Below are positions 1 to 9,571 of a DNA stretch of 64,000 nucleotides, piece after piece. The translations under genes and the position numbers were made by a program. The notes under the pieces are model-generated. The model worked only from the letters and a program-made list of their open reading frames with translations. It ran no database searches and had not been told where the DNA came from. The stretch covers positions 186,001 to 250,000 of the forward strand of contig NZ_JAUZQD010000008.1 in NCBI RefSeq assembly GCF_030709675.1, given 5' to 3'. This DNA comes from Symbioplanes lichenis. GTDB lineage: Bacteria > Actinomycetota > Actinomycetes > Mycobacteriales > Micromonosporaceae. Positions within the stretch are counted from its first letter, which is position 1. Each line of letters begins with the position of its first letter.

Positions 1-391
1 CGGCGGCGTTGTAGGTCTTCTCGTCGAGCGCCCAGGCCGAGTCGCCCGGCGAGGCGCCGCGGTTGAGCTGGGTCTGCAGCGTCAGCACGGCCGACGACAG
101 GCCGCTGAAGGGCCGCGTGCGCCACAGCTGCTCGCCGGCCGGCGCCACCTCGACCAGGTCGTCGTCGACGGTGATCAGGCCGGCGCCGGCGAGGCGGCGG
201 ACGGACTCCTCGAGCTCGGCCCGGCTGGGCACGCTGTGGTGCAGGAAGTCGGCCGCGGCCAGCAGGTCGGCCAGGCTGGCCCCGGTCACGGGCAGGGCGG
301 CGTGCATCGCCCGATCGCGCTCGAGGCGCTCGGCGATGACCGCGGACACGAAGATCCAGGCGTCATTCCAGTGCCACTCGCCAGCCCCCAT
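1..391 (-). CDS. Hypothetical protein, 3'-truncated by window edge
   Basis: An open frame runs off the left edge on the minus strand. The only good start is an ATG at 391. The first 130 residues read MGAGEWHWNDAWIFVSAVIA and continue without a stop. Residues 35-100 look like a winged-helix fold: an LADLLAAADFLHHSVPS helix pair, then a segment beginning LEESVRRLAGAGLI and a short beta-like stretch DDDLVEVAPAG. This resembles small actinobacterial proteins of unknown function with a MarR/PadR-like core. No catalytic motif is visible and no function is assigned. It lies 119 bp downstream of the YczE-like gene on the same strand. The gap holds a 6-bp hairpin (GTCCGG/CCGGAC, 435-453) that may be a weak terminator or an operator. 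Confidence 0.6.
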   Translation of the reverse strand, partial: MGAGEWHWNDAWIFVSAVIAERLERDRAMHAALPVTGASLADLLAAADFLHHSVPSRAELEESVRRLAGAGLITVDDDLVEVAPAGEQLWRTRPFSGLSSAVLTLQTQLNRGASPGDSAWALDEKTYNAA

Positions 392-510
392 GACGCCATG
401 ATGCCGCCTGGCCGCCGAACCCGAAAGCGAATGTGTCCGGATGATCACCGGACCGTGTCCCACTGTCGGGATATGTCGCCCGCACGGGACGCTTCGGCCG
501 GCAAGAACGG

Positions 511-1140
511 TCAGCGCTCGCTTTGTCCAACATGGATCTCCGGGGCGGGGGCCGGCCGGATCGTGAACATCGGCAGGAAGAACTGGGCCAGGGGGCCGAT
601 CGCCACCGCGTAGACGATCGTGCCCACACCGAACGTGCCGCCCAGCAGGAAGCCGATCGTCAGCACGCCCAGCTCGATCGCGGTCCGGACCACGCGGATC
701 GACAGCCGCGGGAAGCGCTGCACGATGCCGGTCATGAGCCCGTCGCGGGGGCCGGGGCCGAGACGCGCGCCGATGTACATGCCGGTGGCGACGCCGTTGA
801 GCAGCACACCCGCCACGAGATAACCGATCCGGGCGGCGAGGTTGGGACCGGGGGAGAGCACCGCGAGCGCGGCGTCCGCCACCGGGCCGATGACGACCAG
901 GTTGGCGATCGTGCCGAAGCCCGGCTTCTGCCGCAGGGGGATCCAGAGCAGCAGCACCGGTACGCCGGTCAGCAGCACCACCACGCCGAAGCTCAGCCCC
1001 GTGACCTCCGACACGCCCTGGTGGAACACGTCCCACGGGTTGAGTCCCAGGGCCGACTCCACCATCAGGGCCATGCTGATGCCGTAGAGCACCAGCCCCG
1101 CGAAGAGCTGGGGCACACGTCGTTTGCCAAGATCCGTCAT
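511..1140 (-). CDS. YczE/YitT-like integral membrane protein
   Basis: A 209-residue polytopic membrane protein with about five hydrophobic segments. Motifs typical of the YczE family (COG2364) are LGLNPWDVFHQG near residue 33, PGFGTIANLVVIG near residue 75, and GARLGPGPRDGLMTG in the second half. The start is taken as the ATG at 1140; an upstream in-frame codon at 1161 would add seven unconserved residues. It is transcribed divergently from a MocR-type regulator with 59 bp between them. That is the arrangement described for the YczR/YczE pairs of actinobacteria and firmicutes, in which the regulator is thought to control the membrane protein. The transported substrate, if any, is unknown. Confidence 0.85.
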   Translation of the reverse strand: MTDLGKRRVPQLFAGLVLYGISMALMVESALGLNPWDVFHQGVSEVTGLSFGVVVLLTGVPVLLLWIPLRQKPGFGTIANLVVIGPVADAALAVLSPGPNLAARIGYLVAGVLLNGVATGMYIGARLGPGPRDGLMTGIVQRFPRLSIRVVRTAIELGVLTIGFLLGGTFGVGTIVYAVAIGPLAQFFLPMFTIRPAPAPEIHVGQSER

Positions 1141-1199
1141 AAGTGCCACTCTGAGGGCCAATCCGCGGGCTCGACATAGCCAATTTCCCGGAGGTGGCC
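1141..1199. promoter_or_regulatory. Divergent promoter/operator region of the yczE/yczR pair
   Basis: This 59-bp spacer contains a short palindrome AGTGCCACT at 1142-1150 and two direct repeats, GGCCAAT at 1156-1162 and AGCCAAT at 1178-1184, 22 bp apart (two helical turns). MocR regulators usually bind direct repeats, so these are reasonable candidate sites. This is inference from the pattern only. Confidence 0.35.
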
Positions 1200-2654
1200 G
1201 TGACGACCACGATGCGAGGCGACCAATTGGCCCGGCTGCTCGGTCAGTGGCATGCGTTGCCGGGGCGACGGCGGAGTCCCGACTACGCCGCGCTGGCCGG
1301 GTCGATCCGCGGGTTGCTGAGCGACGGGCGGCTGCCTCTCGGGGTCCGGTTGCCCGCGGAGCGCGAACTCGCCGCCGCGCTGAGCGTGAGCCGCACGACG
1401 GTCACCGCCGCGTACCGGGGGCTGCGGGAGAGTGGCCACCTGACCAGCCGGCGTGGCGCGGGGAGCTGGACCACCCTGCCGAACGGCCACCGCGTCGCCA
1501 CCTCGGGGCTGTGGACGCCGGACGACGACATCGAGATGATCGACCTCGGCGTGGCCGCGTCGGCGGCGCCGCCCGAGCTGGTCGGGGCCGCCCGGGCCGC
1601 CGCCGACGACCTGCCCCGCTTCCTCGGCAGCGCCGGCTACCGCCCGACCGGGCTGGGGGAGCTGCGCGACGCGGTCGCCGCGGGCTACACGCGGCGGGGC
1701 GTGCCGACGAGCGCCGAGCAGATTCTGATCACCAGCGGCACGCAGCAGGCGCTGGACTTGTCACTCCGGCTGCTCGTCCCGCCGGGCACGACGGTGCTCG
1801 TCGAGTCGCCCACCTATCCGAACGCGCTCGCCGCCCTGGCCGCCCGCCGCGCCCGGATCAGCACCCACGGGCTCGACGCGGAGACCGGCTGGGACGCGGA
1901 GCTGCTGCTCGGGGCCGTGCGGCAGACGCGACCACGGATGGCGTACCTGATCCCGGAATTTCAGAATCCCACCGGCCACCTGATGCCGGCCGCCCTGCGC
2001 GAGCGGCTCGTGGCCGCGGCGCACTCGGCCGGCACCGAGCTGGTCGTCGACGAGTCCTGGGTCGACCTGGCGCTCGACGGTCAGGCGATGCCCCCGCCCG
2101 TGGCCGTTTTCGATCGTCACTCGCGGGTGGTGTCGATCGGCGGCCTGAGCAAGGCGTACTGGGGTGGCCTGCGGATCGGCTGGGTGCGCGCCTCGGCGCC
2201 GCTGGTCCAGCGGCTGGCCGCCCTGCGCGTGGGCGTCGACATGGCGAGCCCGGTGCTGGAGCAGCTGGTCGCCGTCCGCCTGCTGCACGACGCCGAGCGC
2301 ATCGTGGCCGCCCGCCGCGCCGAGCTGCGCGAACGCCGGGCGGTGCTGACCGCCGCCGTCCGCGAGCACCTGCCGGAGTGGCGCTTCAAGGAGCCGGGTG
2401 GGGGCACGGTCATCTGGGCCGAGCTGGACGGCCCGATCTCGAGCGCGCTGGCGCGGGCGGCCGAGGAGGTGGGCGTACGGCTGGCTCCTGGTCCTCGTTT
2501 CGGCCTGGACGGGACGCTGGAGCGCTTCCTCCGCCTGCCCTATCCGCTGCCGCCCGAGGACCTCACCGAGGCGGTGCGCCGGATCGCCTCGGTCCGCTAC
2601 GACCTGGACCACGTGGCCCGCCCCGACTGGCGGACCCCGGCGGTCATTGCGTGA
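1200..2654 (+). CDS. MocR-family regulator (GntR HTH + aminotransferase), YczR type
   Basis: The N-terminal winged helix (about residues 25-90) has the GntR pattern LLSDGRLPLGVRLPAERELA and LSVSRTTVTAAYRGL. It is followed by a fold-type I aminotransferase domain (about 115-480). The pyridoxal-phosphate lysine is in SIGGLSKAYWGGLRIGW at about residue 318; ITSGTQQALDLSLRLL marks the cofactor phosphate region. I prefer GTG at 1200 because GGAGG (1190-1194) lies 5 nt upstream; a GTG at 1194 overlaps that ribosome site. The protein is probably an autogenous regulator that also controls the divergent membrane protein gene. It ends 10 bp from the convergent acyl-CoA synthetase gene. Confidence 0.88.
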   Translation: MTTTMRGDQLARLLGQWHALPGRRRSPDYAALAGSIRGLLSDGRLPLGVRLPAERELAAALSVSRTTVTAAYRGLRESGHLTSRRGAGSWTTLPNGHRVATSGLWTPDDDIEMIDLGVAASAAPPELVGAARAAADDLPRFLGSAGYRPTGLGELRDAVAAGYTRRGVPTSAEQILITSGTQQALDLSLRLLVPPGTTVLVESPTYPNALAALAARRARISTHGLDAETGWDAELLLGAVRQTRPRMAYLIPEFQNPTGHLMPAALRERLVAAAHSAGTELVVDESWVDLALDGQAMPPPVAVFDRHSRVVSIGGLSKAYWGGLRIGWVRASAPLVQRLAALRVGVDMASPVLEQLVAVRLLHDAERIVAARRAELRERRAVLTAAVREHLPEWRFKEPGGGTVIWAELDGPISSALARAAEEVGVRLAPGPRFGLDGTLERFLRLPYPLPPEDLTEAVRRIASVRYDLDHVARPDWRTPAVIA

Positions 2655-2664
2655 AGAGGTGCCT

Positions 2665-4524
2665 TTAGTCCGTTTTAAGGGTGGCGGCGGGGTGGTTGGA
2701 AGGGATCTTGGCGAGTGAGCCCTCGTACATCTTGTCGATCTGGTCGCTGAAGTTCGCCTCGACGCTGCGCCGCTTGATCTTCATCGACGGCGTGATCTCG
2801 CCGTGCTCGATGGTGAGGTCGCGGGGCAGGATGGCGAACTTCTTGACCGTCTCCCAGCGGTTGAGCTTGCCGTTCAGCTCCTCGACATAGCCCGCCACGA
2901 GCTTCTCCGCCTCGGGCGACGCGACGATCTCGGCGTACGTCCGGCCGGCGTGCGGGCCACCGGCCGCCCACGCCGCGATCGCGTCCTCGTCCAGGCTGAC
3001 CAGCATGGTGACGAAGTTGCGGGCCTGCCCGACGACGACCACCTGCGACGTGTACGGGCACACGGCCTTGAACATGCCCTCGATCGCCGACGGCGCGATG
3101 TACTTGCCGCCCGACGTCTTGACCAGGTCTTTCTTCCGGTCTGTGATCGTGAGGTAGCCATCGTCGTCCAGCTCGCCTATGTCGCCCGTGCGCAGGAAGC
3201 CGTCCTCGGTGAACGCCTCGGCCGTCTCCTGGGGCAGGTTGTGATAGCCGCGCATGACCGGGGTGCCCTTGACCAGCACCTCGCCGTCGTGGTCGATCCG
3301 GCACTCGAGGTCGCCCAGCGCCTCGCCGACCGAGCCGATCTTGAGCCGGCCGAGCCGGTTGACGAAGATGGCGGCGCTGGTCTCGGTGAGCCCGTAGCCC
3401 TCCATGATCGGCAGGTTGGCCGCGGCGAAGAACTCGGCGATGTCCCGGCTCAGCGGCGCCGACCCGGAGACGAGCAGCCGCAGGTTGCCGCCGAGCCGCT
3501 GCTGGAGCTGGCTGAAGACCAGCCGTTCCGCGATCGCGTAACGGGCCTTGAGCGCCCCGGACACCGGCCGGCCGGCCTGCTCGCGGGCGACCTTCTCCTT
3601 GCCCGTGCGCACGGCCCACCCGAAGATCTTCGCCTTGAGCCCGCCTCCGGCCGTCGCCGTGGTGACCGTGCGGTTGTAGACCTTCTCGAAGATCCGGGGC
3701 GCCGCGCACATCAGCGTGGGGCGCACCATCGGCAGCAGCTCGACCAGCTTGTCGACCCGGCCGTCGACGTAGGTCGGCGCCCCGACGTGGATGACGCCGC
3801 AGGTCAGGCACTTGCCGAAGGCGTGCGCCAGCGGCAGCCAGAGGTATTGCATGTCGCTCGGCTCGAACAGGCCGAGCCCGCCCTGGGCGACGCCCTCCCA
3901 GCACCAGCAGGCGTGGGTGAGCTGGACACCCTTGGGCCGCCCGGTCGTCCCCGACGTGTAGATCAGCGTGGCCAGGTTGTCCGGCCCGAGCCGCCCGGCG
4001 ATCTCCTCGATCAGCTCCGGCGTCTCGGCCAGCCGGGCCCGGCCGCGCTCCTCCAGCTCGGCCAGGGTCAGCTGCGGCGGCTGGGCGGCCGCGTCGGGCA
4101 GCCCGTCGAAGAGCACCACGTGGGTCACGGCGTTGTCGGTGCCGGCCAGCTTGAGCGCCTGCTTCGGGTCCTCGGCGATCACGACCTTGGACCCGGAGTC
4201 GGCCACGATGTAGGCGGCGTCCTCGGGCTCGGTGGTCGGATAGACGGTGGTGGTCGCGGCGCCCGCGAGGTTGACCCCGAGGTCGGCCAGCACCCACTCG
4301 ATCCGAGTGTTGGAGACGATCGAGACGCGATCCTCGATCCCGATGCCGAGGCTGACCAGCCCGGCGGCGATCGCCTTCGTGCGTTCCCCTACCTGCGCCC
4401 ACGTCAGCCAGTCGATGGCCGTGTCGTCGGCCGACGGGGACCCGAAGGCCCGGCCGTCCGGCGTGGCCGCCACCCGACGCAGCAGCATGTCGGGAATCGA
4501 GGTGTAGGGAACTTCGAGAGCCAT
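2665..4524 (-). CDS. Long-chain fatty-acid-CoA ligase (FadD15-like AMP-binding enzyme)
   Basis: This 619-residue adenylate-forming enzyme activates a fatty acid to acyl-CoA via acyl-AMP. The AMP/ATP loop LIYTSGTTGRPKGVQL is near residue 188, the motif MEGYGLTETSA near 375, and the hinge region LRTGDIGELDDDGYLTITDRK near 440-465 with the catalytic-lysine C-terminal region after it. The length and the LPLAHAFGKC segment match the long-chain group (AMP-dependent synthetase, FadD15/FAA1 type) rather than short acetyl-CoA synthetases. It is cytoplasmic or membrane-associated. It is monocistronic, diverging from the subtilase gene across 168 bp that hold a CGTTAACG palindrome but no recognised operator. 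Confidence 0.93.
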   Translation of the reverse strand: MALEVPYTSIPDMLLRRVAATPDGRAFGSPSADDTAIDWLTWAQVGERTKAIAAGLVSLGIGIEDRVSIVSNTRIEWVLADLGVNLAGAATTTVYPTTEPEDAAYIVADSGSKVVIAEDPKQALKLAGTDNAVTHVVLFDGLPDAAAQPPQLTLAELEERGRARLAETPELIEEIAGRLGPDNLATLIYTSGTTGRPKGVQLTHACWCWEGVAQGGLGLFEPSDMQYLWLPLAHAFGKCLTCGVIHVGAPTYVDGRVDKLVELLPMVRPTLMCAAPRIFEKVYNRTVTTATAGGGLKAKIFGWAVRTGKEKVAREQAGRPVSGALKARYAIAERLVFSQLQQRLGGNLRLLVSGSAPLSRDIAEFFAAANLPIMEGYGLTETSAAIFVNRLGRLKIGSVGEALGDLECRIDHDGEVLVKGTPVMRGYHNLPQETAEAFTEDGFLRTGDIGELDDDGYLTITDRKKDLVKTSGGKYIAPSAIEGMFKAVCPYTSQVVVVGQARNFVTMLVSLDEDAIAAWAAGGPHAGRTYAEIVASPEAEKLVAGYVEELNGKLNRWETVKKFAILPRDLTIEHGEITPSMKIKRRSVEANFSDQIDKMYEGSLAKIPSNHPAATLKTD

Positions 4525-4692
4525 CGGCGCCGCCTCTTTGCGTCGTTGGGGCCTGTAACAGCCGCGTTAACGAAGGGTATTGCGCGAGCGTCGCCCGCAC
4601 CAGAGGGCGGCTGGTCTTCAGGACTTTCACAGATGGTGGCAGGTTCGACCGGCATCGAGGCAGCTGGATCTCGCGCCCGTAGGGTCGGCCGC

Positions 4693-5808
<1,116 letters not shown>

Positions 5809-5820
<12 letters not shown>

Positions 5821-5876
5821 CCGCCAGCCTTCTCCTGGCCGGTTCACCGGCTGACCGCCAGCCTTCTCCTGGCCGG
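5809..5876. repeat. 34-bp direct duplication spanning the subtilase stop codon
   Basis: Positions 5809-5842 and 5843-5876 are identical 34-bp units beginning TTCACCGGCTGACCGCC. The unit includes the last codons and the TGA of the subtilase, so a second in-frame stop context lies downstream. Confidence 0.95.
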
Positions 5877-5952
5877 CCGCCTGCCTCGCCGCGGCGATCG
5901 CGTGGGCGGCGGGCACCCTGGGTGCCTCCTCGGGCGGGCGAGGCAAACCAGC

Positions 5953-5981
5953 GGTGCCCGGGCTGCGTGAGCCCGGGCACC
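5953..5981. terminator. Perfect 12-bp hairpin, probable bidirectional terminator
   Basis: GGTGCCCGGGCT (5953-5964) and AGCCCGGGCACC (5970-5981) form a perfect stem with a 5-nt loop GCGTG, followed by a pyrimidine stretch CTTCCTTTTCC. It lies between the convergent subtilase and PepSY genes and could end transcription from both sides. Confidence 0.8.
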
Positions 5982-6086
5982 CTTCCTTTTCCTGTACGCA
6001 GTCAGCGCCGCCCAGCCAGATCCCACGCCGGCGGAGCTCCGGGGCGCTCAGTGGTCCTGTGGGCGTGGCAGGTGCCGCCGCGTGGA

Positions 6087-6893
6087 TCAGTCGTCGTCGC
6101 CGTGCCGGTCGTCGTCTCCGCCGTGACGCCCGTGGTCGTCGCCCCGGTCCTCGCCCCCGTGGCGCCCGTGGTCGTCGCCGCCCTTGTCGTCGCTGCCGCG
6201 CCCGTGGCTGCCGCCGTGGTCGTCGCCGCTCCGACCGCTGCCACTCCGACCGCTGCCGCTCGTGCCGCCGTTGTCGTCGCTGCTCCGGCTGCTCGTGCCG
6301 CTGTTCCGGTTGTCGTCGCTGCTCCGGCCGCCGCTGTCGCCGTCGGTCCGGTGGCGGGTGATCGCGCCCGTCGCGCGGTCGACGTCGATGTCGTGCTCGA
6401 CCCCGTTGCGAACGACGTCCACCTCCCAGACGGCCCGGCCGTGCTCGGTCTCCCGCTCGATGCTCTCGACATAGCCGCCGCCGGCCGCCCGCAACGCGAT
6501 CGTCCTCGCCGCGTCCATGCTGATGACCCCGCCCCGCGCGGCCCCGCTCCGGCCCGTGTCACCCGCGCTGCCCGTCGCGCCCGCCGAAGCGGAAGCCGAG
6601 GCCGACGGAGAGGCCGAGTCGTCGGTGCCGCGCCCGGCCGAGTCGTCGACACCGCGCCCGGCGGAGTCGTCGCCGGCCGTGGCCGAGTCGTCGCTCGCGG
6701 ACGGCGACGGGGAGGCCGAGTCGTCGAACCCCGAGTCGTCGGTCGCGGTGGGCGAGGCGGTGATGACGTCGCCGTTCGGCTTCATCGGCACCGAGATGTC
6801 GTCGCCACCGTCCGCGGCGAGCGCCACCCCACCCACGGCGAGCGCGGCGACGGTCCCGGCGGCCAGCGCGGCGGCGGTGCGAATCCTGATCAT
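6087..6893 (-). CDS. Secreted PepSY-domain protein with Asp/Gly/His-rich tail
   Basis: A 268-residue exported protein. The signal peptide is MIRIRTAAALAAGTVAALAV with cleavage near ALAAD. A Ser/Asp/Ala-rich linker (residues 45-125, repeated DDSA units) follows, then one PepSY domain (about 130-185: ISMDAARTIALRAAGG, AVWEVDVVRNGVEHDIDVD). The tail (190-268) is dominated by DDHGRHGG-like repeats and could bind cations. The ATG is preceded by GGAGGT six bases upstream. PepSY proteins often accompany two-component systems. Here the gene lies just downstream of such a system, and its promoter carries the same direct repeat as the promoter beside the response regulator, so it is a likely regulon member. 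Confidence 0.85.
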   Translation of the reverse strand: MIRIRTAAALAAGTVAALAVGGVALAADGGDDISVPMKPNGDVITASPTATDDSGFDDSASPSPSASDDSATAGDDSAGRGVDDSAGRGTDDSASPSASASASAGATGSAGDTGRSGAARGGVISMDAARTIALRAAGGGYVESIERETEHGRAVWEVDVVRNGVEHDIDVDRATGAITRHRTDGDSGGRSSDDNRNSGTSSRSSDDNGGTSGSGRSGSGRSGDDHGGSHGRGSDDKGGDDHGRHGGEDRGDDHGRHGGDDDRHGDDD

Positions 6894-6967
6894 GAGTACC
6901 TCCGGTGTCGTGTGAACCAACACGACGAAGATCCCGCGATCCGCCCTAGCAGCACGCTGTGCGAACA

Positions 6968-6983
6968 CTAAGCCCCGGTTAAG
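6968..6983 (-). promoter_or_regulatory. Candidate response-regulator box CTTAACC-N4-CTTAG upstream of the PepSY gene
   Basis: On the minus strand CTTAACC (6983-6977) and CTTAG (6972-6968) are spaced 11 bp start to start, the usual repeat period for OmpR/PhoB-family regulators. The same sequence with the same spacing and the same orientation towards its gene occurs at 9509-9524. Confidence 0.5.
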
Positions 6984-7104
6984 CCCGGCCCGCGGCGCGA
7001 ACAGCCGGCCCGAACCCCACCCGAGCGCGCAGTCCACGCTGCCCCGGGCCTCCGCGCTGGTGCCCGGGTGCAGGAGGCGGTCGCCGTGATGCAGTGCCGA
7101 CTCC

Positions 7105-7350
7105 CGCCCACGAGCAAGGGGCGGCGCCTCATTGGGCGGCGCAAGCAGGGGGTGGCACCGCGTCGGGCGGCGCAAGCATGGGGCGGTTCCGAAGTGGGCG
7201 GCGTTAGCAAGGAGCGGCACCGCATCGGGCGGCGCAAGCAAGGAGCGGCACCGCATCGGGCGGCGCAAGCATGGGGCGGAATCGGAGCGGGCGGCGCGAG
7301 CAAGGGCCGTCACCGGAGCAGGCTGCGCGAGCGAGAGGCGGCATCGGAGC
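7105..7350. repeat. Imperfect 31-bp tandem repeat array, about eight copies
   Basis: The 621 bp between the PepSY start and the histidine kinase stop contain no gene that I can support. They hold about eight degenerate tandem copies of a 31-bp unit beginning GGGCGGCGCAAGCAAGGAGC, best preserved at 7134-7320. A 31-bp period is not a multiple of three, so open frames crossing it shift frame between copies and are unlikely to be coding. No spacers separate the copies, so this is not a CRISPR. Nothing else was seen in 7351-7514. Confidence 0.9.
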
Positions 7351-7514
7351 AGACCGGCGTCGGAACTGGCCGACGCAAGCACGGCGCAGGTGCGGGCGGG
7401 GTGCCACAGCTGGAGCTGCCTGGCCGACATCCCCAGCGTGCCGGCGATGCGGCCGGAGCCAAGCGGACGGCGGGGCGTCACGAAGCCGGCAGTGGAACGA
7501 ACGCCGGAGCGCGG

Positions 7515-8789
7515 CTATGCGGCCGGGAGCGGAGCGGGCGCCGGGGCGAAGGTCAGGCGGACCAGCGCGCCCCCGCCCTCGGCCGCCTCCACGGTGAGAG
7601 AGCCGCCCCCGTCCTCGGCCGCGCGGCGGGCGATGTCGACGCCCAGGCCGGTGGAGCCGCTGCCCGACGAGCCGCGGCGGGAGCTCGAGGCGGGGAAGCC
7701 CGGCCCGTGATCGCGCACGGTCAGCTCGGCCCCGCCGTCCGTGGCCGGGCGCAGGGTGACCGCCAAGGCCGTGCCGTCGGGGGTGTGGGCGAAGACGTTG
7801 CCGAGGAGGGCGTCGAGGGCGGCCGCGAGCTCGTCGGCGGGCACGGCGACCGGGAGGGGCGCCTCGGGCAGGCTGGTGGTGACGGCGCGGTCGGTGTCCT
7901 CGGCCAGGACGGTCCAGAAGGCGACCCGGTCGCGGACGACGGACGTGGCGTCGCAGCTCTGTCGCTCGCCGCCGCGGCGACGGGCCTGCTGGATGACCGT
8001 GGTGACCGCGCGCTCTATCCGGTCGGCGGCGGCGGACATGCGGTGGGCCTCGGCCGGGTCGCGCATCGACTCCACCTCGAGGCGGAGGGCGGTGAGCGGG
8101 GTGCGCAGCCGGTGGGAGAGGTCGGCGACCTGCTCGCGTTCCTCGCGGAGGAGGTCCTGGATGCGGCCGGCCAGGTGGTTGAGGGCGCCGGCGACCTCGC
8201 GGACCTCGGGCGGGCCGGCGGGCGCGGCGCGGGCGGACAGCTCGGCGCGGGCGAGGCGGTGCGACACGGCGGACAGGTCGGCGATCGGCGCGACGAGGGC
8301 GCGGGCGAGACGGTCGGCCACGAGCAGGCCGAGGATCACCAGCGCGGCGCCCAGGCCGGCGAGGACCAGCCAGGCCCGGGTCACCCCGCGGGTCAGCTCG
8401 GCGGCGGGGACGAAGGAACGGATCACGTACGTCCCGCGGGTGCTCTGGACCCCGACCACCACCTCGCGTCCGGCCGCGGTGCCGACCGTCAGCGACCGGA
8501 CGTCGGCGGCGGCGAGCCGGACCGCGGGCGTGCGCTCGGCCGGGCTGCCCAGCACGGCTCCGGCCGGGGTGAAGACGCTCACCGGCACCGGCTGCCCCTC
8601 GAGCGAGCCGCTCACCTCGGCGTCGCCCGCGCTGCCGATCAGCGGCACGATCGTCTGGATGACGGCGCTCGCCTCGCTGAGCGCGCGGTCGGCCGCCACC
8701 TGCCGCACGAGCACGGCCAGCGGCACCAGGAACGCGATCAGCACCAGGCACGTGGTCGCCGCCACGAGCAGGGTCAGCCGGCGTCTCAT
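7515..8789 (-). CDS. Two-component sensor histidine kinase
   Basis: A 424-residue membrane kinase. It has an N-terminal transmembrane helix (about 5-30), an extracytoplasmic sensor loop (35-130) and a second helix (about 140-165). A HAMP segment follows (RLARALVAPIADLSAVSH). The HisKA domain has phosphoacceptor H226 in VADLSHRLRTPLTALRLE, and the HATPase domain has an N box (ALDALLGNVFAHTPDG), G1 (VRDHGPGFP) and G2 (SGSTGLGVDIARR). The HRLRTP form of the H box is common in actinobacteria. The ATG overlaps the response regulator stop by ATGA, so the two are co-translated. The stimulus is unknown; the PepSY partner suggests an envelope or metal-related signal. Confidence 0.93.
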   Translation of the reverse strand: MRRRLTLLVAATTCLVLIAFLVPLAVLVRQVAADRALSEASAVIQTIVPLIGSAGDAEVSGSLEGQPVPVSVFTPAGAVLGSPAERTPAVRLAAADVRSLTVGTAAGREVVVGVQSTRGTYVIRSFVPAAELTRGVTRAWLVLAGLGAALVILGLLVADRLARALVAPIADLSAVSHRLARAELSARAAPAGPPEVREVAGALNHLAGRIQDLLREEREQVADLSHRLRTPLTALRLEVESMRDPAEAHRMSAAADRIERAVTTVIQQARRRGGERQSCDATSVVRDRVAFWTVLAEDTDRAVTTSLPEAPLPVAVPADELAAALDALLGNVFAHTPDGTALAVTLRPATDGGAELTVRDHGPGFPASSSRRGSSGSGSTGLGVDIARRAAEDGGGSLTVEAAEGGGALVRLTFAPAPAPLPAA

Positions 8790-9469
8790 GCGGGCTCGCT
8801 CAGCCGCACGCCGACGCCGCGGACCGTGTGGAGGTAGCGCGGCTGCTGGGCGGTCTCGCCGAGCTTGCGCCGCAGCCACGACAGGTGCACGTCCACGGTC
8901 TTGTCGGCGCCGCCGTAGGGCACCTGCCACACCTCGCTGAGCAACTCACGCTTGGTCACCACCTGACCCGCTTTGGCTGCCAGGTGATGCAGCAAATCAA
9001 ACTCACGTGGCGTGAGGTCAAGCCCGGCGCCGTCCAGCGTCGCGGTCCGCGCACCCGGATCGATCCGCAGCCCGCCCACGGTCAGCGCGACGGGCTCGCC
9101 GCCGGCCGCCCCGCCCCGGCGCAGCACCGCCCGGATCCGCGCCTCCAGCTGCGCGGCCGTGAACGGTTTGACCAGATAGTCGTCGGCGCCCGCGTCCAGC
9201 ACCCGGACGATCTCGCCCTCGTCGTCCCGCGCCGTGGCGACGATCACGGGAACCGCGCTCACGGCCCGCAGCATCCGCAGCATCTCCCGGCCGTCGAGGT
9301 CGGGCAGGCCCAGGTCGAGCACCACGAGGTCCGGCCGCTCGGCGAGCGCGGTCTGCAACCCGTCCATCGCGTTGTGCGAGGCCGCCACGGCATGCCCGCG
9401 CTCCCGCAGCGCGCGCAGCAGGTTGGTCCGGATCGCCGAGTCGTCCTCGATCAGAAGCAGGTGAGCCAC
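8786..9469 (-). CDS. OmpR/PhoB-family response regulator
   Basis: 227 residues. The receiver domain (1-118) has acidic D9/D10, phosphoacceptor D52 (LVVLDLGLPDLDG), the switch threonine in IVATARDD and the conserved lysine in DDYLVKPF. The winged-helix DNA-binding domain (about 130-225) has LTPREFDLLHHLAAKAG and VDVHLSWLRRKL. It is the first gene of the operon with the kinase. It diverges from a small anchored-protein gene; the 102-bp spacer contains three in-phase CTTA(A/G) half-sites, so autoregulation is likely. Confidence 0.95.
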   Translation of the reverse strand: MAHLLLIEDDSAIRTNLLRALRERGHAVAASHNAMDGLQTALAERPDLVVLDLGLPDLDGREMLRMLRAVSAVPVIVATARDDEGEIVRVLDAGADDYLVKPFTAAQLEARIRAVLRRGGAAGGEPVALTVGGLRIDPGARTATLDGAGLDLTPREFDLLHHLAAKAGQVVTKRELLSEVWQVPYGGADKTVDVHLSWLRRKLGETAQQPRYLHTVRGVGVRLSEPA

Positions 9470-9508
9470 CCGCGCACGGTATCCGGTCGGTACCTCTCCC
9501 CGAGCGGC

Positions 9509-9546
9509 CTTAACCCTCTCTTAGCCTTCCCCGGCCCTGCTCTTAG
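9509..9546. promoter_or_regulatory. Candidate operator of the adjacent response regulator (three in-phase half-sites)
   Basis: CTTAACC begins at 9509, CTTAG at 9520 and CTTAG at 9542, giving 11-bp and 22-bp steps. The first pair repeats the motif found upstream of the PepSY gene. The site lies in the divergent spacer and could control both the two-component operon and the gene starting at 9572. Confidence 0.55.
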
Positions 9547-9571
9547 CCCCGCACCGGGCATAGTCGTACGC

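Noticed and set aside
2803..4692. Upstream extension of the subtilase frame through the acyl-CoA ligase gene
   Set aside because: Antisense to a well-defined AMP-binding enzyme; the signal peptide starts at 4693.
7105..7350. 31-bp repeats as a CRISPR array
   Set aside because: Units are contiguous with no unique spacers, and no cas genes are present.
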